A DNA stretch of 34,522 nucleotides, taken from the IMG/VR virus record IMGVR_UViG_3300025164_001513, positions 1 to 34,522 of that record. One strand, given 5' to 3'. Of the stretch, positions 1 through 7,689 are shown piece by piece (position 1 is the stretch's first letter; every line of letters starts with the position of its first letter). The stretch comes from a virus. A program made the translations under genes and the position numbers. The notes under the pieces are model-generated. The model did not search any database. It had not been told where the DNA came from and saw only the letters and a list, made by a program, of their open reading frames with translations.

Positions 1-1
1 A

Positions 2-106
2 GTGAGAGCAAGATTTATCATGGGAGAAAGAATTGGAAATGAACCATCGAGAACTGGATTTTTTATTAATTATACTACCGGAGTGGCACATAGAATACAT
101 TCTTAA
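2..106 (+). CDS. C-terminal fragment of an unidentified protein (cut by window edge)
   Basis: An open frame enters from the left edge and runs 34 codons to TAA. The visible tail includes GERIGNEPSRTGFF and ends in GVAHRIHS. I do not recognise the family. It lies 39 bases upstream of the deaminase gene on the same strand, so it may belong to the same nucleotide-metabolism cluster, but nothing in the fragment proves that. Confidence 0.55.
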   Translation: MRARFIMGERIGNEPSRTGFFINYTTGVAHRIHS

Positions 107-118
107 TTATTTTTTGTT

Positions 119-126
119 TATCTTTG
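119..126 (+). promoter_or_regulatory. Possible Bacteroidota -7 promoter box
   Basis: TATCTTTG fits the Bacteroidota -7 consensus TAnnTTTG and ends 19 bases before the deaminase ATG. No TTTG -33 element sits at the usual 19-base spacing, so the call rests on one box in AT-rich DNA. Confidence 0.35.
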
Positions 127-145
127 TTTTTTAATAACAATAAAG

Positions 146-880
146 ATGAAAAACAAATCAGAAGCAAGACTTCGTCAATTTGATGTAGCATACATGGATA
201 TTGCAAAAAGGTGGGCTCTATTGTCTTATGCTGTAAAAAAACAAGTAGGAGCTATCATAGTTAAAGACCGGATGATAATCTCTGATGGCTTAAATGGAAC
301 GCCCAAAAATTTTGACAATAAGGCAGAAGATATGGACGGTAAGACGCACTGGTACACATTGCATGCGGAATCTAACGCCATCCTCAAATTATCAACTTCA
401 ACCCAAAGCTCAATAGGAGCTACTTTATATGTTACTTGTTGTCCATGCAGGAATTGTGCAAAATTAATTTTGCAATCCAAAATAGCAAGGGTCGTGTACG
501 ACGAAGATTATAAAACAACTGATGGCGTTGATTTCTTAAAAAAAGCCGGCATACAAGTTCAAAAAATGAGTGAGATTAAAAATAACTATACTAATATTAT
601 AGATGCCTTTGAACTGGATATGAAAGATAATAAATGCACTCATACACATAGTGCTATTTGGAAATCTCTTACAGAAAAAGATTTAGAGTCTGTTGATAGT
701 GCTGCTAATTTCATATTAGAAAACCACACAGAGAATCTTTCTTTGATCAGAGCATACTTAATGGAAACGAATGCATATAAGATAAATCTAAAGAATCGAA
801 ACAAAGTATATGTTAAAGCAATTCAAATTTGTGATAATTCTGGTTTAAATACTGCAGATTTCTTGTCAAATCTTAAATAA
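146..880 (+). CDS. dCMP/cytidine deaminase-family protein with C-terminal extension
   Basis: This is a zinc-dependent deaminase of the ComE/dCMP deaminase type. In phages such enzymes usually convert dCMP to dUMP to feed thymidylate synthesis. The catalytic signature is visible: H73-A-E75 supplies one zinc ligand and the proton-shuttle Glu, and PCRNC (C101, C104) supplies the other two ligands. TDGVDFLKKAGI near 125-136 matches the end of the deaminase fold. About 100 further residues follow with no recognised domain, which makes the 244-residue protein longer than simple dCMP deaminases. It starts 39 bases after the preceding partial gene and its stop is one base before the next ATG. The dUTPase-bearing gene downstream supports a role in dUMP supply. 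Exact substrate (dCMP, cytidine or other) is not decided by sequence alone. Confidence 0.85.
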   Translation: MKNKSEARLRQFDVAYMDIAKRWALLSYAVKKQVGAIIVKDRMIISDGLNGTPKNFDNKAEDMDGKTHWYTLHAESNAILKLSTSTQSSIGATLYVTCCPCRNCAKLILQSKIARVVYDEDYKTTDGVDFLKKAGIQVQKMSEIKNNYTNIIDAFELDMKDNKCTHTHSAIWKSLTEKDLESVDSAANFILENHTENLSLIRAYLMETNAYKINLKNRNKVYVKAIQICDNSGLNTADFLSNLK

Positions 881-881
881 T

Positions 882-1217
882 ATGGAATGTATTCCAGAAA
901 ATAAAATCATAGAGTATCCTATTAAAAAATTTGATAATCTTAATAGGGTAATTTATATAGATTGGAATGGAGTTGAGCGTTGCATTAATGTTTTTTGGGG
1001 TGACACAAATAAAATTAAAATAAAATATAGACTTTGGCATAGCGAAACAGAAGTTGAAGCTTATGACGAAAAAGGAAACGTTATTTTTCAAAGCTCTGCC
1101 GGAGTTATAGTTATAAAATTTCCAAGATTAAAAATTAAAGATGGAAAATTACTTTATACTGTTGAAAGAAAAAAAATAAAAGAATGGTTGAAAAAACTTG
1201 ATTGTAATAAAAATTAA
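882..1217 (+). CDS. Hypothetical protein, 111 aa
   Basis: No family recognised. The protein looks like a small mostly beta-strand domain (alternating hydrophobics such as RVIYIDWNGVERCINVFWG) followed by a basic helical tail (ERKKIKEWLKKL). It starts one base after the deaminase stop, so the two are probably translationally coupled. Confidence 0.7.
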   Translation: MECIPENKIIEYPIKKFDNLNRVIYIDWNGVERCINVFWGDTNKIKIKYRLWHSETEVEAYDEKGNVIFQSSAGVIVIKFPRLKIKDGKLLYTVERKKIKEWLKKLDCNKN

Positions 1218-1302
1218 TAATAAATTTGTAGAATAATTAAATTCATACGGAACTATAGATTTTATAATTTTTCATACTATTTATCTTCAAAAGATAAAAA
1301 TT

Positions 1303-2661
1303 ATGAAAAAAAGCAAAAAAACAGAAGTCTGTTGTGCAGTGTGTAAAAAAGTAGAATTTGTATACTTAAGTAGGGCAAAAAAATATAACACTTGTTCTGT
1401 TGAATGTATGGGTGAATATAATAAATCACCTAATAATGTAAAATGTTTTTCTTGTGGAAAAGAATTTCACTTACAACCAAAAAGAACAAAAAGACTTACT
1501 GATGAAAAACATATAACTTGCTCAATGAAATGTGCTGGTGAATTAAAAAAAATTATTTACCTCGGTAGGAATAATCCAAATACAAAATATATGATTGATG
1601 ATAATTTTTTTAAAAAAGTAGATACGGAACAAAAAGCGTATTTGCTTGGATGGATAGCTAGTGATGGAAATTTAGCTCCAAATGGTACAATAAATATTTC
1701 TATTCATAAAAAAGACAGGAAGTGCTTAGAGGAATTAAGAGATATAATTTGTAAAGATATTCCAATTTCTAATGGAAAAAAAAGTATGATAACGCTTAGA
1801 ATTTGTTCAACTACAATGAATAATGATATTTGCTCACTTTTAAAAATAAAACCTGAAAAAAAATCAGACATAGTTGATTTTCCAAATTTAGAAAATGACG
1901 ATTTAAAATGGGCATTTATAAGAGGTTTTTTTGACGGAGATGGGTGTGTATCTTTATTTACTGAAACACACGCTGCTCCTAGTTGTAATATAGCTACTAA
2001 TTCAAAATTAATGCGTAAAGGAATTATTGAATTTGTTAATATACCAAATTGGACTAACGATGTAGACAAAATAGAATGGTATGGAAATAATGCTCTTGAT
2101 TTTTTATCTAAAATATATGACAATAGCTCTATTAAATTACAAAGAAAGTATGAAAGATATTTAGACATTTCTGCTTGGGTTCCATCTATATCTTATAGCA
2201 GACATTTTAAAACTGAACATTTTAAATTCTCAAAATCTATAAAAGAAGCTGTATCACCATCTAAAACAAGAGCTTCAGATTCTGGATATGATTTGGTTAT
2301 ACTTAAAAAGATTAAAACCATTGGAGAAGTTGAATTTTATGACACCGGAATAAAAGTTAAACCTACATTTGGATATTATTTTAATTTAGTACCAAGAAGT
2401 TCAATAACAAAGACTGGATATATGTTAGCAAATTCAATTGGCGTTATTGATAGAACATATCACGGTAGTATAATAGTCCCTTTAATAAAAATTGATAAAA
2501 ATGCACCTGACATTCAATTGCCAGCAAAAATAGTTCAAATCATACCAACTTCCATAATTCATGTAGAGTTTAAGGAAGTTGAAGAACTTGAAGAAACACA
2601 GCGTGCAGAAGGGGGATTTGGAAGTACAGATTTGAAAAAAAATAAAAATAGTTCAATATAA
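1303..2661 (+). CDS. LAGLIDADG homing endonuclease fused to dUTPase
   Basis: One 452-residue frame joins two unrelated enzymes. Residues 10-78 hold two Cys knuckles (CCAVC...CSVEC and CFSC...CSMKC). Residues 110-290 form a LAGLIDADG endonuclease with both helices visible, LLGWIASDG (114-122) and FIRGFFDGDG (205-214). Residues 307-443 are a trimeric-type dUTPase, which hydrolyses dUTP to dUMP and pyrophosphate. All five of its motifs are present: ASDSGYDL (324-331), PRSS (364-367), GVIDRTYHG (380-388, with catalytic-region Asp and Tyr), IVQIIP (410-415) and RAEGGFGSTD (434-443). No ATG, GTG or TTG codon lies in frame just before the dUTPase part, so it seems to be made only as a fusion, unless processed. 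No intein splice junction is evident at the join. Confidence 0.88.
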   Translation: MKKSKKTEVCCAVCKKVEFVYLSRAKKYNTCSVECMGEYNKSPNNVKCFSCGKEFHLQPKRTKRLTDEKHITCSMKCAGELKKIIYLGRNNPNTKYMIDDNFFKKVDTEQKAYLLGWIASDGNLAPNGTINISIHKKDRKCLEELRDIICKDIPISNGKKSMITLRICSTTMNNDICSLLKIKPEKKSDIVDFPNLENDDLKWAFIRGFFDGDGCVSLFTETHAAPSCNIATNSKLMRKGIIEFVNIPNWTNDVDKIEWYGNNALDFLSKIYDNSSIKLQRKYERYLDISAWVPSISYSRHFKTEHFKFSKSIKEAVSPSKTRASDSGYDLVILKKIKTIGEVEFYDTGIKVKPTFGYYFNLVPRSSITKTGYMLANSIGVIDRTYHGSIIVPLIKIDKNAPDIQLPAKIVQIIPTSIIHVEFKEVEELEETQRAEGGFGSTDLKKNKNSSI

Positions 2662-2768
2662 CTTTGAAAATAGTTTTGAAATTATTATTTCTGAATAAAA
2701 ACAAAATATCCGCAACAATTACACAACAAATACGTTTATAATAAAAAATAACATTTAAATTTTATAAT

Positions 2769-4799
2769 ATGCAAGACGAATTAAATAATGATGAAAATCA
2801 AGGTCCGGTAAATCCGAATGAAACATCAACTCGAAAAAAAGACAAGTCAAAAACTCCTATGTTGGATAATTTTGGCAAGGATTTGACCAAAATGGCATTA
2901 GAAGGAAAACTTGAGCCTGTAATCGGAAGAGAAAAAGAAATCGACCGGGTGATTCAGATTTTGAGTAGGAAAAAGAAGAATAACCCCGTCCTTATTGGGT
3001 TTCCCGGTGTTGGAAAAACTTGTATTGCTGAAGGTTTGGCAATGAAAATAGCTCACAAAAATGTTAGTAGGATTTTGCATGGAAAGAGAATTATTTCTCT
3101 TGATCTTTCTTTGATTGTTGCAGGTACTAAATATCGCGGACAATTTGAAGAAAGAATGAAAACTCTCATTGAAGAAATTGAACAAAATGAAGATGTAATT
3201 GTCTTTATGGATGAATTACATACAATCATTGGAGCGGGTAATGCTGCCGGAAGTTTAGATGCTTCTAATATGATTAAGCCAGCTCTTGCTAGAGGACAAA
3301 TGCAACTCATAGGTGCCACAACAATAGACGAGTATAAAAAATCTATAGAAAAAGATGGTGCTATGGAACGTCGTTTTCAAAAAGTTATGGTTGATGAACC
3401 ATCAGTAGACCAAACAAAAGAAATTATCAATCAATCTAAAGGGATGTATGAAGAATTCCATGGAGTTGTATTTGAAAATGCTGCTATTAATGCGGTTGTT
3501 GATTTGGCTGATAGATATATTACTGGACGATATTTTCCAGATAAGGCATTTGATGTGCTGGATGAAGCTGGTTCAAGAATACATATTGACAATTTAAATA
3601 CTCCTCCAGAAATTATTCAAATTGAACTTGAAATCGAGGAAACAAAAACACAAAAAGATATTTTTGTTAAAACTCAACAATACGAACAAGCTGCAAAAAT
3701 TAGAGATAAAGAAAAAGAATTAAGCAGAAATCTTGAGTTAAGGAAAGCGGAATGGGAAAAAACTGAAAAAAACAATCGTATTCCAGTTACAGAAGCTGAT
3801 GTAGCTAAAGTTATTTCAAAAATGATTGGAGTACCAGTAACAAAATTAACTGAAGATGAAGGAGTAAAGCTTATTAATATGCCGGAAGAACTTAAAAAAC
3901 GTGTTGTTGGTCAAGATAATGCGGTTGTTAAAGTAGCAGAGGCTATTCAGCGAAACAGAGCTGGACTTAATAATCCAAATAAACCAATTGCATCATTTAT
4001 ATTTTTAGGCTCCACCGGTGTAGGTAAAACGGAATTAGCAAAAGCTTTAGCTCAATATCTTTTTAATGATGAAGATGCTATGATTAAAATTGATATGAGT
4101 GAATATACAGAGCCTCATAATATAAGTAGATTGACTGGAAGTCCTCCAGGATATGTGGATAGCTCCGAAGGTGGTCAGCTCACAGAGAAGGTTCGCAACA
4201 AACCATATTCAGTTATTTTGTTTGATGAAATCGAAAAAGCTCATCCACTTGTACATAATATTTTCCTTCAAATACTTGATGAGGGTAAACTTACAAGTGG
4301 ACTCGGAATAACTGTGAACTTTAAAAATACTATAATTATTATGACTTCCAATGTTGGAACTAAAGAAATGTCTGAATATAAATCTGTTGGATTTGGTCTT
4401 GGAGAACGTAAGAGTGTTGATATTGAAGAAATTGTTAAAAAAGCTCTTAAGGGAAAATTTAAACCAGAATTTTTAAATCGCCTCGATGAGCAAGTTATTT
4501 TTAATCTTTTAACAAAAGAAAACATAAATGAAATAACCGGTATTCATATTAATAATTTTTCAAAATTAGTAGAGAAACAAGGTTATAAACTTGAAGTTAG
4601 TAAATCTATGAGAGAAATCATTGCAAAAGACGGTTTTAGTGAAGAATTTGGCGCAAGGCCAATTTTGAGGATGATAACAAAATATATACAGACACCGATT
4701 TCTAAGGATTTACTTTTAAAAAAATTCACAGCAGGCGACACAATATATGTTGACTGGGACAAAAAAAAAGAAGAAGTAAAAGTTACTTCTAAAAAGTAA
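2769..4799 (+). CDS. Clp-family AAA+ unfoldase (ClpC/ClpA-like), no N-domain
   Basis: This is a class I Clp ATPase with two AAA+ modules, 676 residues. It would unfold proteins and thread them into a ClpP chamber. Module 1 has Walker A GFPGVGKT (77-84), Walker B VIVFMDE (143-149) and an arginine finger region RRF (201-203). A short coiled/UVR-like insert with KTQQYEQAAKIRDKEKEL (301-318) resembles ClpC rather than ClpB, and the long ClpB middle domain is absent. Module 2 has GSTGVGKT (414-421), VILFDE (482-487) and sensor-2 GAR (628-630). VGF at 540-542 lies where ClpA/ClpC carry the IGF/LGF loop that docks on ClpP. The N-terminal Clp repeat domain that normally binds substrates and adaptors is missing; only about 40 low-complexity charged residues precede module 1. 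ClpP follows about 1.1 kb downstream. A strong terminator lies just after the stop. Confidence 0.93.
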   Translation: MQDELNNDENQGPVNPNETSTRKKDKSKTPMLDNFGKDLTKMALEGKLEPVIGREKEIDRVIQILSRKKKNNPVLIGFPGVGKTCIAEGLAMKIAHKNVSRILHGKRIISLDLSLIVAGTKYRGQFEERMKTLIEEIEQNEDVIVFMDELHTIIGAGNAAGSLDASNMIKPALARGQMQLIGATTIDEYKKSIEKDGAMERRFQKVMVDEPSVDQTKEIINQSKGMYEEFHGVVFENAAINAVVDLADRYITGRYFPDKAFDVLDEAGSRIHIDNLNTPPEIIQIELEIEETKTQKDIFVKTQQYEQAAKIRDKEKELSRNLELRKAEWEKTEKNNRIPVTEADVAKVISKMIGVPVTKLTEDEGVKLINMPEELKKRVVGQDNAVVKVAEAIQRNRAGLNNPNKPIASFIFLGSTGVGKTELAKALAQYLFNDEDAMIKIDMSEYTEPHNISRLTGSPPGYVDSSEGGQLTEKVRNKPYSVILFDEIEKAHPLVHNIFLQILDEGKLTSGLGITVNFKNTIIIMTSNVGTKEMSEYKSVGFGLGERKSVDIEEIVKKALKGKFKPEFLNRLDEQVIFNLLTKENINEITGIHINNFSKLVEKQGYKLEVSKSMREIIAKDGFSEEFGARPILRMITKYIQTPISKDLLLKKFTAGDTIYVDWDKKKEEVKVTSKK

Positions 4800-4804
4800 A
4801 AAAG

Positions 4805-4831
4805 AAAGCCTGAAATTATTCAGGCTTTTTT
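4805..4831. terminator. Intrinsic terminator, probably bidirectional
   Basis: AGCCTGAA (4807-4814) and TTCAGGCT (4819-4826) form a perfect 8-bp stem with a 4-base loop, followed by a T run on the plus strand. The upstream A-rich run gives a T run on the minus strand too. It can therefore end both the Clp ATPase transcript and the antisense GIY-YIG gene whose stop lies at 4830-4832. Confidence 0.85.
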
Positions 4832-5771
4832 ATGCAAAAAAACTTTTACTTCCATTCCAATATTCTGAATAAGTTCTTTCTATGTGATATGGTAAAAAAT
4901 TTGGTAAATTATTTTTTTCCTTTTCTTCTATATATTTAGAACGATTAGATATGTCTGGCCTATTGTCTTTTAACCATTTTTTTGCTTCATAAAAATTTAA
5001 AAATTCTTTTTTTGAATATTTGTTATTATAATTATAAAGAAAATCTTCAATACTTATCCATGTATTTTTTGTTTTATATGTTCTTTCAGGATTGTATGGT
5101 AAAAAATATATTTTTTCACTTTGAATATATAATCTATAGTCTTGTAGTGTTTCTAAATTAGGATTATTATTCTTAAGAAAAATTTTTGCATCATTATAAT
5201 TTAACATTGTTTTCTTGACAGAGTTAGAGTTATAGCCTTTTGATAATTTATTTAAAAAATCTTCCCACCCAATCCATCCTTTATTTTTAAAAACATCTTT
5301 TGGGCATTTCGGTATATGAGTTGGTAATTTATATTTTATTTTTTTGAAATCACTTTCAAATATTAAATCTGGATATTTTTCGTTAATCCATTTTTTACAT
5401 TCTTCATAAGTTATGAAATATTTAATTTTACCTCCGCCACGAGGTCCAAATTGTCCACCAATTTGTAGATTGGTTAGTTTGCAACCTTTTTCTTTGTAAA
5501 AATTTATCCAAAATCTTTCTCTTTCTTCCCAGTTATGTTCGTTAACTATTTCAATTATTTTAATATCTATTTTTCCGCCTTTAACTATTATAGACTGCAT
5601 CCACTTATCTTTATAGGTTTTTTTAAACTTTGAAATATATTTATGTTCACTTAATCGTCCTTTTATTGTTCTTTCTGTTTTTCCTATATATTTTATTTCC
5701 TCTGGTGTATTAGCTTCGAATAATCCATATATTATAATTTTTTTCATTTTACTGATTTTAGCCTCGTTCAT
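4830..5771 (-). CDS. GIY-YIG homing endonuclease with three C-terminal repeats
   Basis: The N-terminal GIY-YIG nuclease fold is clear: IIIYGLFEAN near 12-21, then KYIGKTERTIKGRLSEH (27-43) with the conserved Arg, and further the Glu-rich segment EERERFWINFY (82-92) and NLQIGGQFGPRGGG (101-114). Three copies of a roughly 55-residue unit follow (about 121-173, 191-245 and 261-312). Each begins E/DA-K-W/F-L and ends with a P..PE/ER..Y...W..I/..FL pattern; these are presumably DNA-binding. The gene is antisense between the Clp ATPase and clpP, as expected for a mobile endonuclease that invaded a conserved gene pair. Met at residue 9 (5747) is an alternative start directly ahead of the nuclease fold. 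Confidence 0.85.
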   Translation of the reverse strand: MNEAKISKMKKIIIYGLFEANTPEEIKYIGKTERTIKGRLSEHKYISKFKKTYKDKWMQSIIVKGGKIDIKIIEIVNEHNWEERERFWINFYKEKGCKLTNLQIGGQFGPRGGGKIKYFITYEECKKWINEKYPDLIFESDFKKIKYKLPTHIPKCPKDVFKNKGWIGWEDFLNKLSKGYNSNSVKKTMLNYNDAKIFLKNNNPNLETLQDYRLYIQSEKIYFLPYNPERTYKTKNTWISIEDFLYNYNNKYSKKEFLNFYEAKKWLKDNRPDISNRSKYIEEKEKNNLPNFLPYHIERTYSEYWNGSKSFFA

Positions 5772-5868
5772 ACTTTTGAGGTAATATTATGTAAATATGA
5801 TAATTATTTAAGAAAATGAAATAGTTATTATTTTATTAAGATTTATTTTATTTTACAATAAAAAATAT

Positions 5869-5876
5869 TACATTTG
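5869..5876 (+). promoter_or_regulatory. Bacteroidota-type -7 box upstream of clpP
   Basis: TACATTTG matches TAnnTTTG and ends 30 bases before the clpP ATG at 5907. At 19 bases upstream is TTTT instead of TTTG. It overlaps the longest possible reading-frame start (TTG at 5874), which favours the ATG at 5907 as the true start. Confidence 0.5.
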
Positions 5877-5906
5877 TCAACACATAAACAAACTAAAAAA
5901 TATAAT

Positions 5907-6596
5907 ATGCAAAACATTATTGAAAAATTTGAAATAGCAGGAAAAAGCGCCAACATAAATAAAAAGCTAATCTCCAGTTCGACCAACAAATTAATTGACC
6001 ATTCTATTAAAAATCTATCTCCAAGTGTAATAGAAGAATCAAGTTCTGGACAATTAATATCATATGATGTGTATTCTCGTCTTTTAAAAGATAGAATAAT
6101 CTATTTTTGCCATCCGGTAACTACTGAAACTTCTAATATTGCAATAGCACAAATATTGTTTTTAGAAATGACTGAAGGTAAAAAAGATATTACATTTTAT
6201 ATCATGAGTCCGGGCGGGGAAATTGACTCAGGAAGCGCAATTTTAGACACATTCGAGCTTGTTTCGTGTGATATTAAAACGGTTGGAATGGGAGTTGTTG
6301 CAAGTATGGGTACAATGCTTTTATCAAGTGGGACGAAAGGTAAAAGATATGCATTACCAAGTTCAAGAATAATGATGCACGAATTAGCATCTGGATTTGA
6401 AGGAAAAATGAAAGATTTAAAAGTAAGTTATGAACAATGTCAAATAATGGAAAAAAGATTGTATGAAAAACTTTCTAAAAATACAGGACAGGATTATGAA
6501 ACAATATTCAATAAATGTCAAAAAGATTATTGGGTTTCAGCAGAGCAAGCAGTTGGAGAAGGATTAATTGACGAAGTTCTAATAAAAAGAAAATAA
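5907..6596 (+). CDS. clpP: ClpP-type serine peptidase
   Basis: This is the proteolytic chamber subunit of an ATP-dependent Clp protease, 229 residues. The catalytic triad is intact: Ser123 in GVVASMGTMLL, His148 in RIMMHEL and Asp207 in QKDYWVSAEQA. The substrate-cleft stretch YIMSPGGEIDSG (98-109) is also canonical. About 60 N-terminal residues precede the family core, longer than the processed N-terminus of bacterial ClpP, and could be a propeptide. I chose ATG 5907 rather than the upstream TTG because a promoter -7 box overlaps the TTG. With the phage Clp ATPase upstream carrying a ClpP-docking VGF loop, a complete phage-encoded Clp protease is likely. A hairpin terminator follows the gene. 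Confidence 0.93.
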   Translation: MQNIIEKFEIAGKSANINKKLISSSTNKLIDHSIKNLSPSVIEESSSGQLISYDVYSRLLKDRIIYFCHPVTTETSNIAIAQILFLEMTEGKKDITFYIMSPGGEIDSGSAILDTFELVSCDIKTVGMGVVASMGTMLLSSGTKGKRYALPSSRIMMHELASGFEGKMKDLKVSYEQCQIMEKRLYEKLSKNTGQDYETIFNKCQKDYWVSAEQAVGEGLIDEVLIKRK

Positions 6597-6632
6597 GAGG
6601 TAGGGAGCAAAAATAACCAAATCTCAAGTAAG

Positions 6633-6663
6633 CGGAGTGTTGTATAATACAACATTCCGTTTT
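6633..6663 (+). terminator. Intrinsic terminator after clpP
   Basis: A 12-bp stem (6633-6644 with 6648-6659, one G-T pair) with a 3-base loop is followed by TTTT. It separates clpP from the downstream endonuclease gene. Confidence 0.75.
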
Positions 6664-6762
6664 ACCTTTTTAAAAAATTAATATTTTTAAGTACAAATTT
6701 AAATAATTAGATAAAGCGTAATAGATTTATTTTTTTTTCATATTTATTATTAAATATAAAAA

Positions 6763-7689
6763 ATGAGAAAGAAATGGACAGAAAAAGAAATTGATTTTTT
6801 AATAGAAAATGTAAAAAAAATCACATTAAATGAAATAGCAGAAAAATTAGAAAAAAAAATAAGTGTAGTTAAATCTAAATTATATAAATTAGGTATATGC
6901 ACTATTAAATGGTCAAAAGATGAGGATGATTTATTACGTGAAAATTTTCCACTTAAACCAACAAGATTATTAATTGAATTATTTAAAAACAGAACTAGGA
7001 GTTCTCTTCTAAATAGAGCAACATTTTTAGGATTGAAGAGAAATAATGAAGCTAGATTTGTTTATAAAAAATATAAATACAATGTTAATCATAATTTTTT
7101 TGATGATTTTTCACTTGAAAATTGTTATTGGGCTGGTTTTATATCAGCTGATGGATGTGTAAAACCTATTAATTCTTTATTAAGTATAAAATTAAGTAGT
7201 AAAGATGTTGAGCATTTAGAAGTTTTTAAAAAAACAATAAATTCTAATGCTCCAATATTCATTAGAGATAACAACTCTTTTGGTACTGAACATAAATCAG
7301 CAACTATAGACATATATTCAAAAAATATAATAAATAAATTAAAAATAAATTTTTTAATTACTAATAAAAAAACATTTACAGCAGTGCCTCCAACAATAAA
7401 AAATTCAAATCAAAAAATAGCATTTATAATTGGGTTATTAGATGGGGATGGTTCAATATATAAAATTAATAATAATTTAAGAATAACATTTTTAGGCACA
7501 TTAAAAATGCTTGAATGGATTAAAGAAACATTAAAAACAACATTATTTGTTGATGTGAATCAAAAAATACATCAAAAAGGTAAAATATATTCTTTTGCTA
7601 TATCTAACAAACCAGTATTAAGTTTAATAGAGTGGGTTAAAAAAAATGAAATATATTATTTAAATAGAAAAATTGGAAAATATGTCTGA
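6763..7689 (+). CDS. LAGLIDADG homing endonuclease with N-terminal HTH-like region
   Basis: Both LAGLIDADG helices are visible, WAGFISADG (123-131) and FIIGLLDGDG (221-230), so this should be a monomeric, pseudo-symmetric endonuclease. The first 95 residues contain two SANT/Myb-like or HTH-like units (KKWTEKEIDFLIENV and IKWSKDEDDLLREN starts), probably for extra DNA contact. Base use is even more A-rich than in neighbouring genes. The stop TGA lies inside the first codons of dnaJ (8-base overlap), so the element sits directly against the dnaJ start and could drive its translation by coupling. Confidence 0.88.
   Translation: MRKKWTEKEIDFLIENVKKITLNEIAEKLEKKISVVKSKLYKLGICTIKWSKDEDDLLRENFPLKPTRLLIELFKNRTRSSLLNRATFLGLKRNNEARFVYKKYKYNVNHNFFDDFSLENCYWAGFISADGCVKPINSLLSIKLSSKDVEHLEVFKKTINSNAPIFIRDNNSFGTEHKSATIDIYSKNIINKLKINFLITNKKTFTAVPPTIKNSNQKIAFIIGLLDGDGSIYKINNNLRITFLGTLKMLEWIKETLKTTLFVDVNQKIHQKGKIYSFAISNKPVLSLIEWVKKNEIYYLNRKIGKYV

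Noticed and set aside
1704-2168. Minus-strand 154-codon frame within the endonuclease-dUTPase gene
   Set aside because: It lies fully inside a frame with strong LAGLIDADG motifs; its own product is a low-complexity Ser/Leu/Phe-rich sequence.
1303-2661. Intein inside dUTPase
   Set aside because: There is no dUTPase sequence before the endonuclease, and no His-Asn plus Cys/Ser/Thr junction near the start of the dUTPase part (around residues 290-310).
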